From the NCBI RefSeq assembly GCF_040115645.1, contig NW_027096023.1, positions 868,001 through 932,000 of the forward strand: 64,000 bases of DNA, written 5' to 3'. Every line of letters begins with the position of its first letter. Within the stretch, counting starts at the first letter, position 1. This DNA comes from Euwallacea fornicatus. Taxonomy: Eukaryota > Arthropoda > Insecta > Coleoptera > Curculionidae. The notes under the pieces are model-generated. The model was not told the origin of the DNA and did not search any database. It saw only the letters and a program-made list of their open reading frames with translations. Both the position numbers and the translations under genes were made by a program. Shown here one piece after another: positions 53,101 to 64,000 of the stretch.

Positions 53101-55754
53101 TTCAAATTTCGTCAGCAATGGCTCAAATGAATAAGCTCGACTTGCTCTTTAATATCACTTACACATTTAGTGGGATATTGTTGCGTTTTCGAGACAAAGA
53201 GTAATTTCTTTGCTCAAACTCACATATTTTGTGACATTTCAAACTTTGAAAATTCATAACTTCGACAAATGATGTTCAAATTTCGTCAGCAATGGCTCAA
53301 ATGAATTAGCTCGACTTGCTGTTTAATATCACTTACACATTTAGTGGGATATTGTTGCGTTTTCGAGATAAAGAGTAATTTCTTTGCTCAAACTCACATA
53401 TTTTGTGACATTTCAAACTTTGAAAATTCATAACTTCGACAAATGATGTTTCAATTTCGTCAGCAATGGCTCAAATGAATAAGCTCGACTTGCTGTTTAA
53501 TATAACTTACACAGTTTAGTGGCATGTTGTTGCGTTTTCGAGACAAAGAGTAATTTCTTTGCTCAAACTCACATATTTTGTGACTTTTCAAACTTTGAAA
53601 ATTCATAACTTCGACAAATGATGTTCAAATTTCGTCAGCAATGGCTCAAATGAATAAGCTCGACTTGCTCTTTAATATCACTTACACATTTAGTGGGATA
53701 TTGTTGCGTTTTCGAGACAAAGAGTAATTTCTTTGCTCAAACTCACATATTTTGTGACATTTCAAACTTTGAAAATTCATAACTTCGACAAATGATGTTC
53801 AAATTTCGTCAGCAATGGCTCAAATGAATTAGCTCGACTTGCTGTTTAATATCACTTACACATTTAGTGGGATATTGTTGCGTTTTCGAGATAAAGAGTA
53901 ATTTCTTTGCTCAAACTCACATATTTTGTGACATTTCAAACTTTGAAAATTCATAACTTCGACAAATGATGTTTCAATTTCGTCAGCAATGGCTCAAATG
54001 AATAAGCTCGACTTGCTGTTTAATATAACTTACACAGTTTAGTGGCATGTTGTTGCGTTTTCGAGACAAAGAGTAATTTCTTTGCTCAAACTCACATATT
54101 TTGTGACTTTTCAAACTTTGAAAATTCATAACTTCGACAAATGATGTTCAAATTTCGTCAGCAATGGCTCAAATGAATAAGCTCGACTTGCTCTTTAATA
54201 TCACTTACACATTTAGTGGGATATTGTTGCGTTTTCGAGACAAAGAGTAATTTCTTTGCTCAAACTCACATATTTTGTGACATTTCAAACTTTGAAAATT
54301 CATAACTTCGACAAATGATGTTCAAATTTCGTCAGCAATGGCTCAAATGAATAAGCTCGACTTGCTGTCTAATATAACTTACACAGTTTAGTGGCATGTT
54401 GTTGCGGTTTCGAGACAAAGAGTAATTTCTTTGCTCAAACTCACATATTTTGTGACATTTCAAACTTTGAAAATTAATAACTTCGACAAATGATGTTCAA
54501 ATTTCGTCAGCAATGGCTCAAATGAATAAGCTCGACTTGCTGTTTAATATAACTTACACAGTTTAGTGGCATGTTGTTGCGGTTTCGAGACAAAGAGTAA
54601 TTTCTTTGCTCAAACTCACATATTTTGTGACATTTCAAACTTTGAAAATTCATAACTTCGACAAATGATGTTTCAATTTCGTCAGCAATGGCTCAAATGA
54701 ATAAGCTCGACTTGCTGTTTAATATAACTTACACAGTTTAGTGGCATGTTGTTGCGTTTTCGAGACAAAGAGTAATTTCTTTGCTCAAACTCACATATTT
54801 TGTGACTTTTCAAACTTTGAAAATTCATAACTTCGACAAATGATGTTCAAATTTCGTCAGCAATGGCTCAAATGAATAAGCTCGACTTGCTCTTTAATAT
54901 CACTTACACATTTAGTGGGATATTGTTGCGTTTTCGAGACAAAGAGTAATTTCTTTGCTCAAACTCACATATTTTGTGACATTTCAAACTTTGAAAATTC
55001 ATAACTTCGACAAATGATGTTCAAATTTCGTCAGCAATGGCTCAAATGAATAAGCTCGACTTGCTGTCTAATATAACTTACACAGTTTAGTGGCATGTTG
55101 TTGCGGTTTCGAGACAAAGAGTAATTTCTTTGCTCAAACTCACATATTTTGTGACTTTTCAAACTTTGAAAATTCATAACTTCGACAAATGATGTTCAAA
55201 TTTCGTCAGCAATGGCTCAAATGAATAAGCTCGACTTGCTCTTTAATATCACTTACACATTTAGTGGGATATTGTTGCGTTTTCGAGACAAAGAGTAATT
55301 TCTTTGCTCAAACTCACATATTTTGTGACATTTCAAACTTTGAAAATTCATAACTTCGACAAATGATGTTCAAATTTCGTCAGCAATGGCTCAAATGAAT
55401 AAGCTCGACTTGCTCTTTAATATCACTTACACAGTTTAGTGGCATGATGTTGCGTTTTCGAGATAAACAGTAATTTCTTTGCTCAAACTCACATATTTTG
55501 TGACTTTTCAAACTTTGAAAATTCATAACTTCGACAAATAATGTTCAAATTTCGTCAGCAATGGCTCAAATGAATAAGCTCGACTTGCTGTTTAATATAA
55601 CTTACACAGTTTAGTGGCATGTTGTTGCGTTTTCGAGATAAACAGTAATTTCTTTGCTCAAACTCACATATTTTGTGACTTTTCAAACTTTGAAAATTCA
55701 TAACTTCGACAAATGATGTTCAAATTTCGTCAGCAATGGCTCAAATGAATAAGC
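50164..55754 (+). repeat. 32-monomer HOR, copy 2 (5591 bp)
   Basis: A direct head-to-tail second copy abutting copy 1 at a monomer boundary. All diagnostic variants I compared agree. The internal 523-bp, 3-monomer unit is present at 53137 and 53660. Confidence 0.92.
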
Positions 55755-55929
55755 TCGACTTGCTGTTTAATATAACTTACACAGTTTAGTGGCATGTTGT
55801 TGCGTTTTCGAGATAAACAGTAATTTCTTTGCTCAAACTCACATATTTTGTGACTTTTCAAACTTTGAAAATTCATAACTTCGACAAATGATGTTCAAAT
55901 TTCGTCAGCAATGGCTCAAATGAATAAGC
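55755..55929 (+). repeat. Single class A junction monomer
   Basis: Ordinary class A (GATAAACAG, ACTTTT, TGTTCAAA) between the 32-monomer HOR and the 7-monomer repeat. Confidence 0.75.
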
Positions 55930-57150
55930 TCGACTTGCTGTTTAATATAACTTACACATTTAGTGGGATATTGTTGCGTTTTCGAGACAAAGAGTAATTT
56001 CTTTGCTCAAACTCACATATTTTGTGACATTTCAAACTTTGAAAATTCATAACTTCGACAAATGATGTTCAAATTTCGTCAGCAATGGCTCAAATGAATT
56101 AGCTCGACTTGCTGTTTAATATCACTTACACATTTAGTGGGATATTGTTGCGTTTTCGAGACAAAGAGTAATTTCTTTGCTCAAACTCACATATTTTGTG
56201 ACATTTCAAACTTTGAAAATTCATAACTTCGACAAATGATGTTCAAATTTCGTCAGCAATGGCTCAAATGAATAAGCTCGACTTGCTGTTTAATATCACT
56301 TACACATTTAGTGGGATATTGTTGCGTTTTCGAGACAAAGAGTAATTTCTTTGCTCAAACTCACATATTTTGTGACATTTCAAACTTTGAAAATTCATAA
56401 CTTCGACAAATGATGTTCAAATTTCGTCAGCAATGGCTCAAATGAATAAGCTCGACTTGCTCTTTAATATCACTTACACAGTTTAGTGGCATGATGTTGC
56501 GTTTTCGAGATAAACAGTAATTTCTTTGCTCAAACTCACATATTTTGTGACTTTTCAAACTTTGAAAATTCATAACTTCGACAAATGATGTTCAAATTTC
56601 GTCAGCAATGGCTCAAATGAATAAGCTCGACTTGCTCTTTAATATCACTTACACATTTAGTGGGATATTGTTGCGTTTTCGAGACAAAGAGTAATTTCTT
56701 TGCTCAAACTCACATATTTTGTGACATTTCAAACTTTGAAAATTCATAACTTCGACAAATGATGTTCAAATTTCGTCAGCAATGGCTCAAATGAATAAGC
56801 TCGACTTGCTCTTTAATATCACTTACACAGTTTAGTGGCATGATGTTGCGTTTTCGAGATAAACAGTAATTTCTTTGCTCAAACTCACATATTTTGTGAC
56901 TTTTCAAACTTTGAAAATTCATAACTTCGACAAATGATGTTCAAATTTCGTCAGCAATGGCTCAAATGAATAAGCTCGACTTGCTCTTTAATATCACTTA
57001 CACAGTTTAGTGGCATGATGTTGCGTTTTCGAGATAAACAGTAATTTCTTTGCTCAAACTCACATATTTTGTGACATTTCAAACTTTGAAAATTCATAAC
57101 TTCGACAAATGATGTTCAAATTTCGTCAGCAATGGCTCAAATGAATAAGC
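55930..57150 (+). repeat. 7-monomer HOR, copy 1 (1221 bp)
   Basis: Order: B (ATATAAC, ending GAATTAGC), B (ATATCAC), B (ATATCAC), A', B with GCTC, A', A' with ACATTT. Four of seven monomers are class B, which accounts for 1225 minus 4 bases. Confidence 0.88.
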
Positions 57151-58371
57151 TCGACTTGCTGTTTAATATAACTTACACATTTAGTGGGATATTGTTGCGT
57201 TTTCGAGACAAAGAGTAATTTCTTTGCTCAAACTCACATATTTTGTGACATTTCAAACTTTGAAAATTCATAACTTCGACAAATGATGTTCAAATTTCGT
57301 CAGCAATGGCTCAAATGAATTAGCTCGACTTGCTGTTTAATATCACTTACACATTTAGTGGGATATTGTTGCGTTTTCGAGACAAAGAGTAATTTCTTTG
57401 CTCAAACTCACATATTTTGTGACATTTCAAACTTTGAAAATTCATAACTTCGACAAATGATGTTCAAATTTCGTCAGCAATGGCTCAAATGAATAAGCTC
57501 GACTTGCTGTTTAATATCACTTACACATTTAGTGGGATATTGTTGCGTTTTCGAGACAAAGAGTAATTTCTTTGCTCAAACTCACATATTTTGTGACATT
57601 TCAAACTTTGAAAATTCATAACTTCGACAAATGATGTTCAAATTTCGTCAGCAATGGCTCAAATGAATAAGCTCGACTTGCTCTTTAATATCACTTACAC
57701 AGTTTAGTGGCATGATGTTGCGTTTTCGAGATAAACAGTAATTTCTTTGCTCAAACTCACATATTTTGTGACTTTTCAAACTTTGAAAATTCATAACTTC
57801 GACAAATGATGTTCAAATTTCGTCAGCAATGGCTCAAATGAATAAGCTCGACTTGCTCTTTAATATCACTTACACATTTAGTGGGATATTGTTGCGTTTT
57901 CGAGACAAAGAGTAATTTCTTTGCTCAAACTCACATATTTTGTGACATTTCAAACTTTGAAAATTCATAACTTCGACAAATGATGTTCAAATTTCGTCAG
58001 CAATGGCTCAAATGAATAAGCTCGACTTGCTCTTTAATATCACTTACACAGTTTAGTGGCATGATGTTGCGTTTTCGAGATAAACAGTAATTTCTTTGCT
58101 CAAACTCACATATTTTGTGACTTTTCAAACTTTGAAAATTCATAACTTCGACAAATGATGTTCAAATTTCGTCAGCAATGGCTCAAATGAATAAGCTCGA
58201 CTTGCTCTTTAATATCACTTACACAGTTTAGTGGCATGATGTTGCGTTTTCGAGATAAACAGTAATTTCTTTGCTCAAACTCACATATTTTGTGACTTTT
58301 CAAACTTTGAAAATTCATAACTTCGACAAATGATGTTCAAATTTCGTCAGCAATGGCTCAAATGAATAAGC
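57151..58371 (+). repeat. 7-monomer HOR, copy 2 (1221 bp)
   Basis: Tandem second copy of 55930-57150 with the same order. The visible difference is GACTTTT instead of GACATTT in the seventh monomer. Confidence 0.88.
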
Positions 58372-59069
58372 TCGACTTGCTCTTTAATATCACTTACACA
58401 TTTAGTGGGATATTGTTGCGTTTTCGAGACAAAGAGTAATTTCTTTGCTCAAACTCACATATTTTGTGACATTTCAAACTTTGAAAATTCATAACTTCGA
58501 CAAATGATGTTCAAATTTCGTCAGCAATGGCTCAAATGAATAAGCTCGACTTGCTGTTTAATATAACTTACACAGTTTAGTGGCATGTTGTTGCGTTTTC
58601 GAGATAAACAGTAATTTCTTTGCTCAAACTCACATATTTTGTGACTTTTCAAACTTTGAAAATTCATAACTTCGACAAATGATGTTTCAATTTCGTCAGC
58701 AATGGCTCAAATGAATAAGCTCGACTTGCTGTTTAATATAACTTACACAGTTTAGTGGCATGTTGTTGCGTTTTCGAGATAAACAGTAATTTCTTTGCTC
58801 AAACTCACATATTTTGTGACATTTCAAACTTTGAAAATTCATAACTTCGACAAATGATGTTCAAATTTCGTCAGCAATGGCTCAAATGAATAAGCTCGAC
58901 TTGCTCTTTAATATCACTTACACATTTAGTGGGATATTGTTGCGTTTTCGAGACAAAGAGTAATTTCTTTGCTCAAACTCACATATTTTGTGACATTTCA
59001 AACTTTGAAAATTCATAACTTCGACAAATGATGTTCAAATTTCGTCAGCAATGGCTCAAATGAATAAGC
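58372..59069 (+). repeat. 4-monomer spacer, two class B
   Basis: Order B, A, A, B. It separates the 7-monomer repeat from the B-dominated right end. Confidence 0.78.
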
Positions 59070-60463
59070 TCGACTTGCTGTTTAATATAACTTACACATT
59101 TAGTGGGATATTGTTGCGTTTTCGAGACAAAGAGTAATTTCTTTGCTCAAACTCACATATTTTGTGACATTTCAAACTTTGAAAATTCATAACTTCGACA
59201 AATGATGTTCAAATTTCGTCAGCAATGGCTCAAATGAATAAGCTCGACTTGCTCTTTAATATCACTTACACATTTAGTGGGATATTGTTGCGTTTTCGAG
59301 ACAAAGAGTAATTTCTTTGCTCAAACTCACATATTTTGTGACATTTCAAAATTTGAAAATTCATAACTTCGACAAATGATGTTCAAATTTCGTCAGCAAT
59401 GGCTCAAATGAATAAGCTCGACTTGCTGTTTAATATAACTTACACAGTTTAGTGGCATGTTGTTGCGTTTTCGAGATAAACAGTAATTTCTTTGCTCAAA
59501 CTCACATATTTTGTGACTTTTCAAACTTTGAAAATTCATAACTTCGACAAATGATGTTCAAATTTCGTCAGCAATGGCTCAAATGAATAAGCTCGACTTG
59601 CTGTTTAATATAACTTACACATTTAGTGGGATATTGTTGCGTTTTCGAGACAAAGAGTAATTTCTTTGCTCAAACTCACATATTTTGTGACATTTCAAAC
59701 TTTGAAAATTCATAACTTCGACAAATGATGTTCAAATTTCGTCAGCAATGGCTCAAATGAATAAGCTCGACTTGCTGTTTAATATAACTTACACATTTAG
59801 TGGGATATTGTTGCGTTTTCGAGACAAAGAGTAATTTCTTTGCTCAAACTCACATATTTTGTGACTTTTCAAACTTTGACAATTCATAACTTCGACAAAT
59901 GATGTTCAAATTTCGTCAGCAATGGCTCAAATGAATAAGCTCGACTTGCTGTTTAATATCACTTACACATTTAGTGGGATATTGTTGCGTTTTCGAGACA
60001 AAGAGTAATTTCTTTGCTCAAACTCACATATTTTGTGAAATTTCAAACTTTGAAAATTCATAACTTCGACAAATGATGTTCAAATTTCGTCAGCAATGGC
60101 TCAAATGAATAAGCTCGACTTGCTGTTTAATATAACTTACACAGTTTAGTGGCAAGTTGTTGCGTTTTCGAGATAAACGGTAATTTCTTTGCTCAAACTC
60201 ACATATTTTGTGACTTTTCAAACTTTGAAAATTAATAACTTCGACAAATGATGTTCAAATTTCTTCAGCAATGGCTCAAATGAATAAGCTCGACTTGCTC
60301 TTTAATATCACTTACACATTTAGTGGGATATTGTTGCGTTTTCGAGACAAAGAGTAATTTCTTTGCTCAAACTCACATATTTTGTGACATTTCAAACTTT
60401 GAAAATTCATAACTTCGACAAATGATGTTCAAGTTTCGTCAGCAATGGCTCAAATGAATAAGC
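59070..60463 (+). repeat. 8-monomer block III, copy 1 (1394 bp)
   Basis: It matches 61858-63251 at 2788 bases. Shared rare markers: CAAAATTTG (59347 and 62135), TTTGACAATT (59876 and 62664), GTGAAATTT (60035 and 62823), GGCAAGTTG (60151 and 62939), AAACGGTAA, and TTCTTCAGC (60264 and 63052). Six of eight monomers are class B. The private base at 60433 separates the copies. Confidence 0.9.
60166..60182 (+). other. Best CENP-B-box-like 17-mer in the array
   Basis: TTTCGAGATAAACGGTA matches eight of the nine fixed positions of the published core pattern NTTCGNNNNANNCGGGN. The common class A monomer has AAACAGTAA here and matches seven of nine. The same 17-mer recurs at 62954-62970. No protein binding can be claimed from this. 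Confidence 0.3.
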
Positions 60464-61857
60464 TCGACTTGCTGTTTAATATCACTTACACATTTAGTGG
60501 GATATTGTTGCGTTTTCGAGACAAAGAGTAATTTCTTTGCTCAAACTCACATATTTTGTGACATTTCAAACTTTGAAAATTCATAACTTCGACAAATGAT
60601 GTTCAAATTTCTTCAGCAATGGCTCAAATGAATAAGCTCGACTTGCTCTTTAATATCACTTACACATTTAGTGGGATATTGTTGCGTTTTCGAGACAAAG
60701 AGTAATTTCTTTGCTCAAACTCACATATTTTGTGACATTTCAAACTTTGAAAATTCATAACTTCGACAAATGATGTTCAAATTTCTTCAGCAATGGCTCA
60801 AATGAATAAGCTCGACTTGCTCTTTAATATCACTTACACATTTAGTGGGATATTGTTGCGTTTTCGAGACAAAGAGTAATTTCTTTGCTCAAACTCACAT
60901 ATTTTGTGACATTTCAAACTTTGAAAATTCATAACTTCGACAAATGATGTTCAAATTTCGTCAGCAATGGCTCAAATGAATAAGCTCGACTTGCTGTTTA
61001 ATATAACTTACACAGTTTAGTGGCATGTTGTTGCGTTTTCGAGATAAACAGTAATTTCTTTGCTCAAACTCACATATTTTGTGACTTTTCAAACTTTGAA
61101 AATTCATAACTTCGACAAATGATGTTCAAATTTCGTCAGCAATGGCTCAAATGAATAAGCTCGACTTGCTGTTTAATATCACTTACACATTTAGTGGGAT
61201 ATTGTTGCGTTTTCGAGACAAAGAGTAATTTCTTTGCTCAAACTCACATATTTTGTGACATTTCAAACTTTGAAAATTCATAACTTCGACAAATGATGTT
61301 CAAATTTCTTCAGCAATGGCTCAAATGAATAAGCTCGACTTGCTCTTTAATATCACTTACACATTTAGTGGGATATTGTTGCGTTTTCGAGACAAAGAGT
61401 AATTTCTTTGCTCAAACTCACATATTTTGTGACATTTCAAACTTTGAAAATTCATAACTTCGACAAATGATGTTCAAATTTCGTCAGCAATGGCTCAAAT
61501 GAATAAGCTCGACTTGCTGTTTAATATAACTTACACAGTTTAGTGGCATGTTGTTGCGTTTTCGAGATAAACAGTAATTTCTTTGCTCAAACTCACATAT
61601 TTTGTGACTTTTCAAACTTTGAAAATTCATAACTTCGACAAATGATGTTCAAATTTCGTCAGCAATGGCTCAAATGGATAAGCTCGACTTGCTGTTTAAT
61701 ATCACTTACACATTTAGTGGGATATTGTTGCGTTTTCGAGACAAAGAGTAATTTCTTTGCTCAAACTCACATATTTTGTGACATTTCAAACTTTGAAAAT
61801 TCATAACTTCGACAAATGATGTTCAAATTTCGTCAGCAATGGCTCAAATGAATAAGC
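60464..61857 (+). repeat. 8-monomer segment between copies of block III
   Basis: Mostly class B (six of eight; class A at 60986 and 61509). It carries three TTCTTCAGC variants (60612, 60786, 61309) and one CAAATGGATAAGC junction (near 61671). That junction recurs near 63414, 1743 bases on. Confidence 0.82.
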
Positions 61858-63251
61858 TCGACTTGCTGTTTAATATAACTTACACATTTAGTGGGATATT
61901 GTTGCGTTTTCGAGACAAAGAGTAATTTCTTTGCTCAAACTCACATATTTTGTGACATTTCAAACTTTGAAAATTCATAACTTCGACAAATGATGTTCAA
62001 ATTTCGTCAGCAATGGCTCAAATGAATAAGCTCGACTTGCTCTTTAATATCACTTACACATTTAGTGGGATATTGTTGCGTTTTCGAGACAAAGAGTAAT
62101 TTCTTTGCTCAAACTCACATATTTTGTGACATTTCAAAATTTGAAAATTCATAACTTCGACAAATGATGTTCAAATTTCGTCAGCAATGGCTCAAATGAA
62201 TAAGCTCGACTTGCTGTTTAATATAACTTACACAGTTTAGTGGCATGTTGTTGCGTTTTCGAGATAAACAGTAATTTCTTTGCTCAAACTCACATATTTT
62301 GTGACTTTTCAAACTTTGAAAATTCATAACTTCGACAAATGATGTTCAAATTTCGTCAGCAATGGCTCAAATGAATAAGCTCGACTTGCTGTTTAATATA
62401 ACTTACACATTTAGTGGGATATTGTTGCGTTTTCGAGACAAAGAGTAATTTCTTTGCTCAAACTCACATATTTTGTGACATTTCAAACTTTGAAAATTCA
62501 TAACTTCGACAAATGATGTTCAAATTTCGTCAGCAATGGCTCAAATGAATAAGCTCGACTTGCTGTTTAATATAACTTACACATTTAGTGGGATATTGTT
62601 GCGTTTTCGAGACAAAGAGTAATTTCTTTGCTCAAACTCACATATTTTGTGACTTTTCAAACTTTGACAATTCATAACTTCGACAAATGATGTTCAAATT
62701 TCGTCAGCAATGGCTCAAATGAATAAGCTCGACTTGCTGTTTAATATCACTTACACATTTAGTGGGATATTGTTGCGTTTTCGAGACAAAGAGTAATTTC
62801 TTTGCTCAAACTCACATATTTTGTGAAATTTCAAACTTTGAAAATTCATAACTTCGACAAATGATGTTCAAATTTCGTCAGCAATGGCTCAAATGAATAA
62901 GCTCGACTTGCTGTTTAATATAACTTACACAGTTTAGTGGCAAGTTGTTGCGTTTTCGAGATAAACGGTAATTTCTTTGCTCAAACTCACATATTTTGTG
63001 ACTTTTCAAACTTTGAAAATTAATAACTTCGACAAATGATGTTCAAATTTCTTCAGCAATGGCTCAAATGAATAAGCTCGACTTGCTCTTTAATATCACT
63101 TACACATTTAGTGGGATATTGTTGCGTTTTCGAGACAAAGAGTAATTTCTTTGCTCAAACTCACATATTTTGTGACATTTCAAACTTTGAAAATTCATAA
63201 CTTCGACAAATGATGTTCAAATTTCGTCAGCAATGGCTCAAATGAATAAGC
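61858..63251 (+). repeat. 8-monomer block III, copy 2 (1394 bp)
   Basis: Second copy of 59070-60463, with the same six private markers in the same order. Confidence 0.9.
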
Positions 63252-64000
63252 TCGACTTGCTGTTTAATATAACTTACACAGTTTAGTGGCATGTTGTTGC
63301 GTTTTCGAGATAAACAGTAATTTCTTTGCTCAAACTCACATATTTTGTGACTTTTCAAACTTTGAAAATTCATAACTTCGACAAATGATGTTCAAATTTC
63401 GTCAGCAATGGCTCAAATGGATAAGCTCGACTTGCTGTTTAATATCACTTACACATTTAGTGGGATATTGTTGCGTTTTCGAGACAAAGAGTAATTTCTT
63501 TGCTCAAACTCACATATTTTGTGACATTTCAAACTTTGAAAATTCATAACTTCGACAAATGATGTTCAAATTTCGTCAGCAATGGCTCAAATGAATAAGC
63601 TCGACTTGCTGTTTAATATAACTTACACAGTTTAGTGGCATGTTGTTGCGTTTTCGAGATAAACAGTAATTTCTTTGCTCAAACTCACATATTTTGTGAC
63701 TTTTCAAACTTTGAAAATTCATAACTTCGACAAATGATGTTTCAATTTCGTCAGCAATGGCTCAAATGAATAAGCTCGACTTGCTGTTTAATATAACTTA
63801 CACAGTTTAGTGGCATGTTGTTGCGTTTTCGAGATAAACAGTAATTTCTTTGCTCAAACTCACATATTTTGTGACATTTCAAACTTTGAAAATTCATAAC
63901 TTCGACAAATGATGTTCAAATTTCGTCAGCAATGGCTCAAATGAATAAGCTCGACTTGCTCTTTAATATCACTTACACATTTAGTGGGATATTGTTGCGT
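63252..64000 (+). repeat. Right-end monomers and partial last monomer
   Basis: Class A ending CAAATGGATAAGC (63252), class B (63427), class A (63601), class A (63776), and 50 bases of a class B monomer (63951-64000). The array continues past the window. Confidence 0.85.

Larger units (their letters stand above)
1..64000 (+). repeat. Satellite DNA array, ~175-bp monomer, 366 full copies
   Basis: The whole window is a head-to-tail array of one monomer, always in the same orientation. The phase marker TCGACTTGC recurs every 175 or 174 bases (1, 176, 351, 525, 700 and so on to 63951). The last 50 bases are a partial monomer. From 1 to 63951 is 63950 bases, which is 366 x 175 minus 100. Copies differ by a few substitutions at recurrent sites, and I saw no unique DNA, transposon or inversion between them. 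GC of the common monomer is 57/175. Both ends lie inside the array, so its real size is larger. A nucleosome-scale monomer and this degree of homogeneity are typical of eukaryotic centromeric or heterochromatic satellites. The exact chromosomal role and the species are not visible here. Confidence 0.98.

Noticed and set aside
1..64000. CRISPR-like array, because of regular direct repeats
   Set aside because: There is no alternation of short identical repeats with unique spacers. The whole 175-bp unit repeats and variation is scattered substitutions.

Overview
The whole 64 kb window is one uninterrupted head-to-tail tandem array of an AT-rich satellite (about 33% GC by hand count of the common monomer). 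There is no gene, RNA gene, transposon, CRISPR array or unique sequence. The monomer is 175 bp (class A) or 174 bp (class B), all in one orientation. Taking TCGAC as the monomer start, position 1 begins a monomer and the window ends 50 bases into another at 63951. Start-to-start arithmetic gives 366 complete monomers with a net shortfall of 100 bases, which fits about 100 class B copies if the class B one-base deletion is the only indel.

The organism is a eukaryote: the sequence has the form of a nucleosome-sized centromeric, pericentromeric or other heterochromatic satellite. Plant centromeric satellites often have monomers of about 150-180 bp, so a plant is a reasonable guess, but I do not recognise the family and nothing in the sequence fixes the lineage. 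The centromere assignment is inference.

Layout. 1-8046 is nearly all class A (4 B in 46 monomers) and carries a 12-monomer, 2099-bp higher-order repeat (HOR). 8047-15374 is a B-rich mosaic (22 of 42). 15375-44572 is mostly class A (a little under one in five is B) and is built from shuffled multi-monomer blocks of 5, 6, 8 and 12 monomers that recur at various distances. 44573-55754 is a clean tandem pair of a 32-monomer, 5591-bp HOR. 55930-58371 is a tandem pair of a 7-monomer, 1221-bp unit. 59070-63950 is B-dominated (19 of 28) with an 8-monomer block repeated at 2788 bp.

The monomers differ at about ten recurrent diagnostic sites, so block identity can be followed by eye. Conserved inside each monomer are a near-perfect dyad (offsets 101-117), five CpG sites and an AT-rich T-tract segment. 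The array shows the expected signature of repeated unequal exchange and local conversion. I found no previously undescribed gene system. The most interesting signals are the nested HOR architecture, the A/B composition steps, and the dyad, whose most frequent private substitutions fall on its central base.
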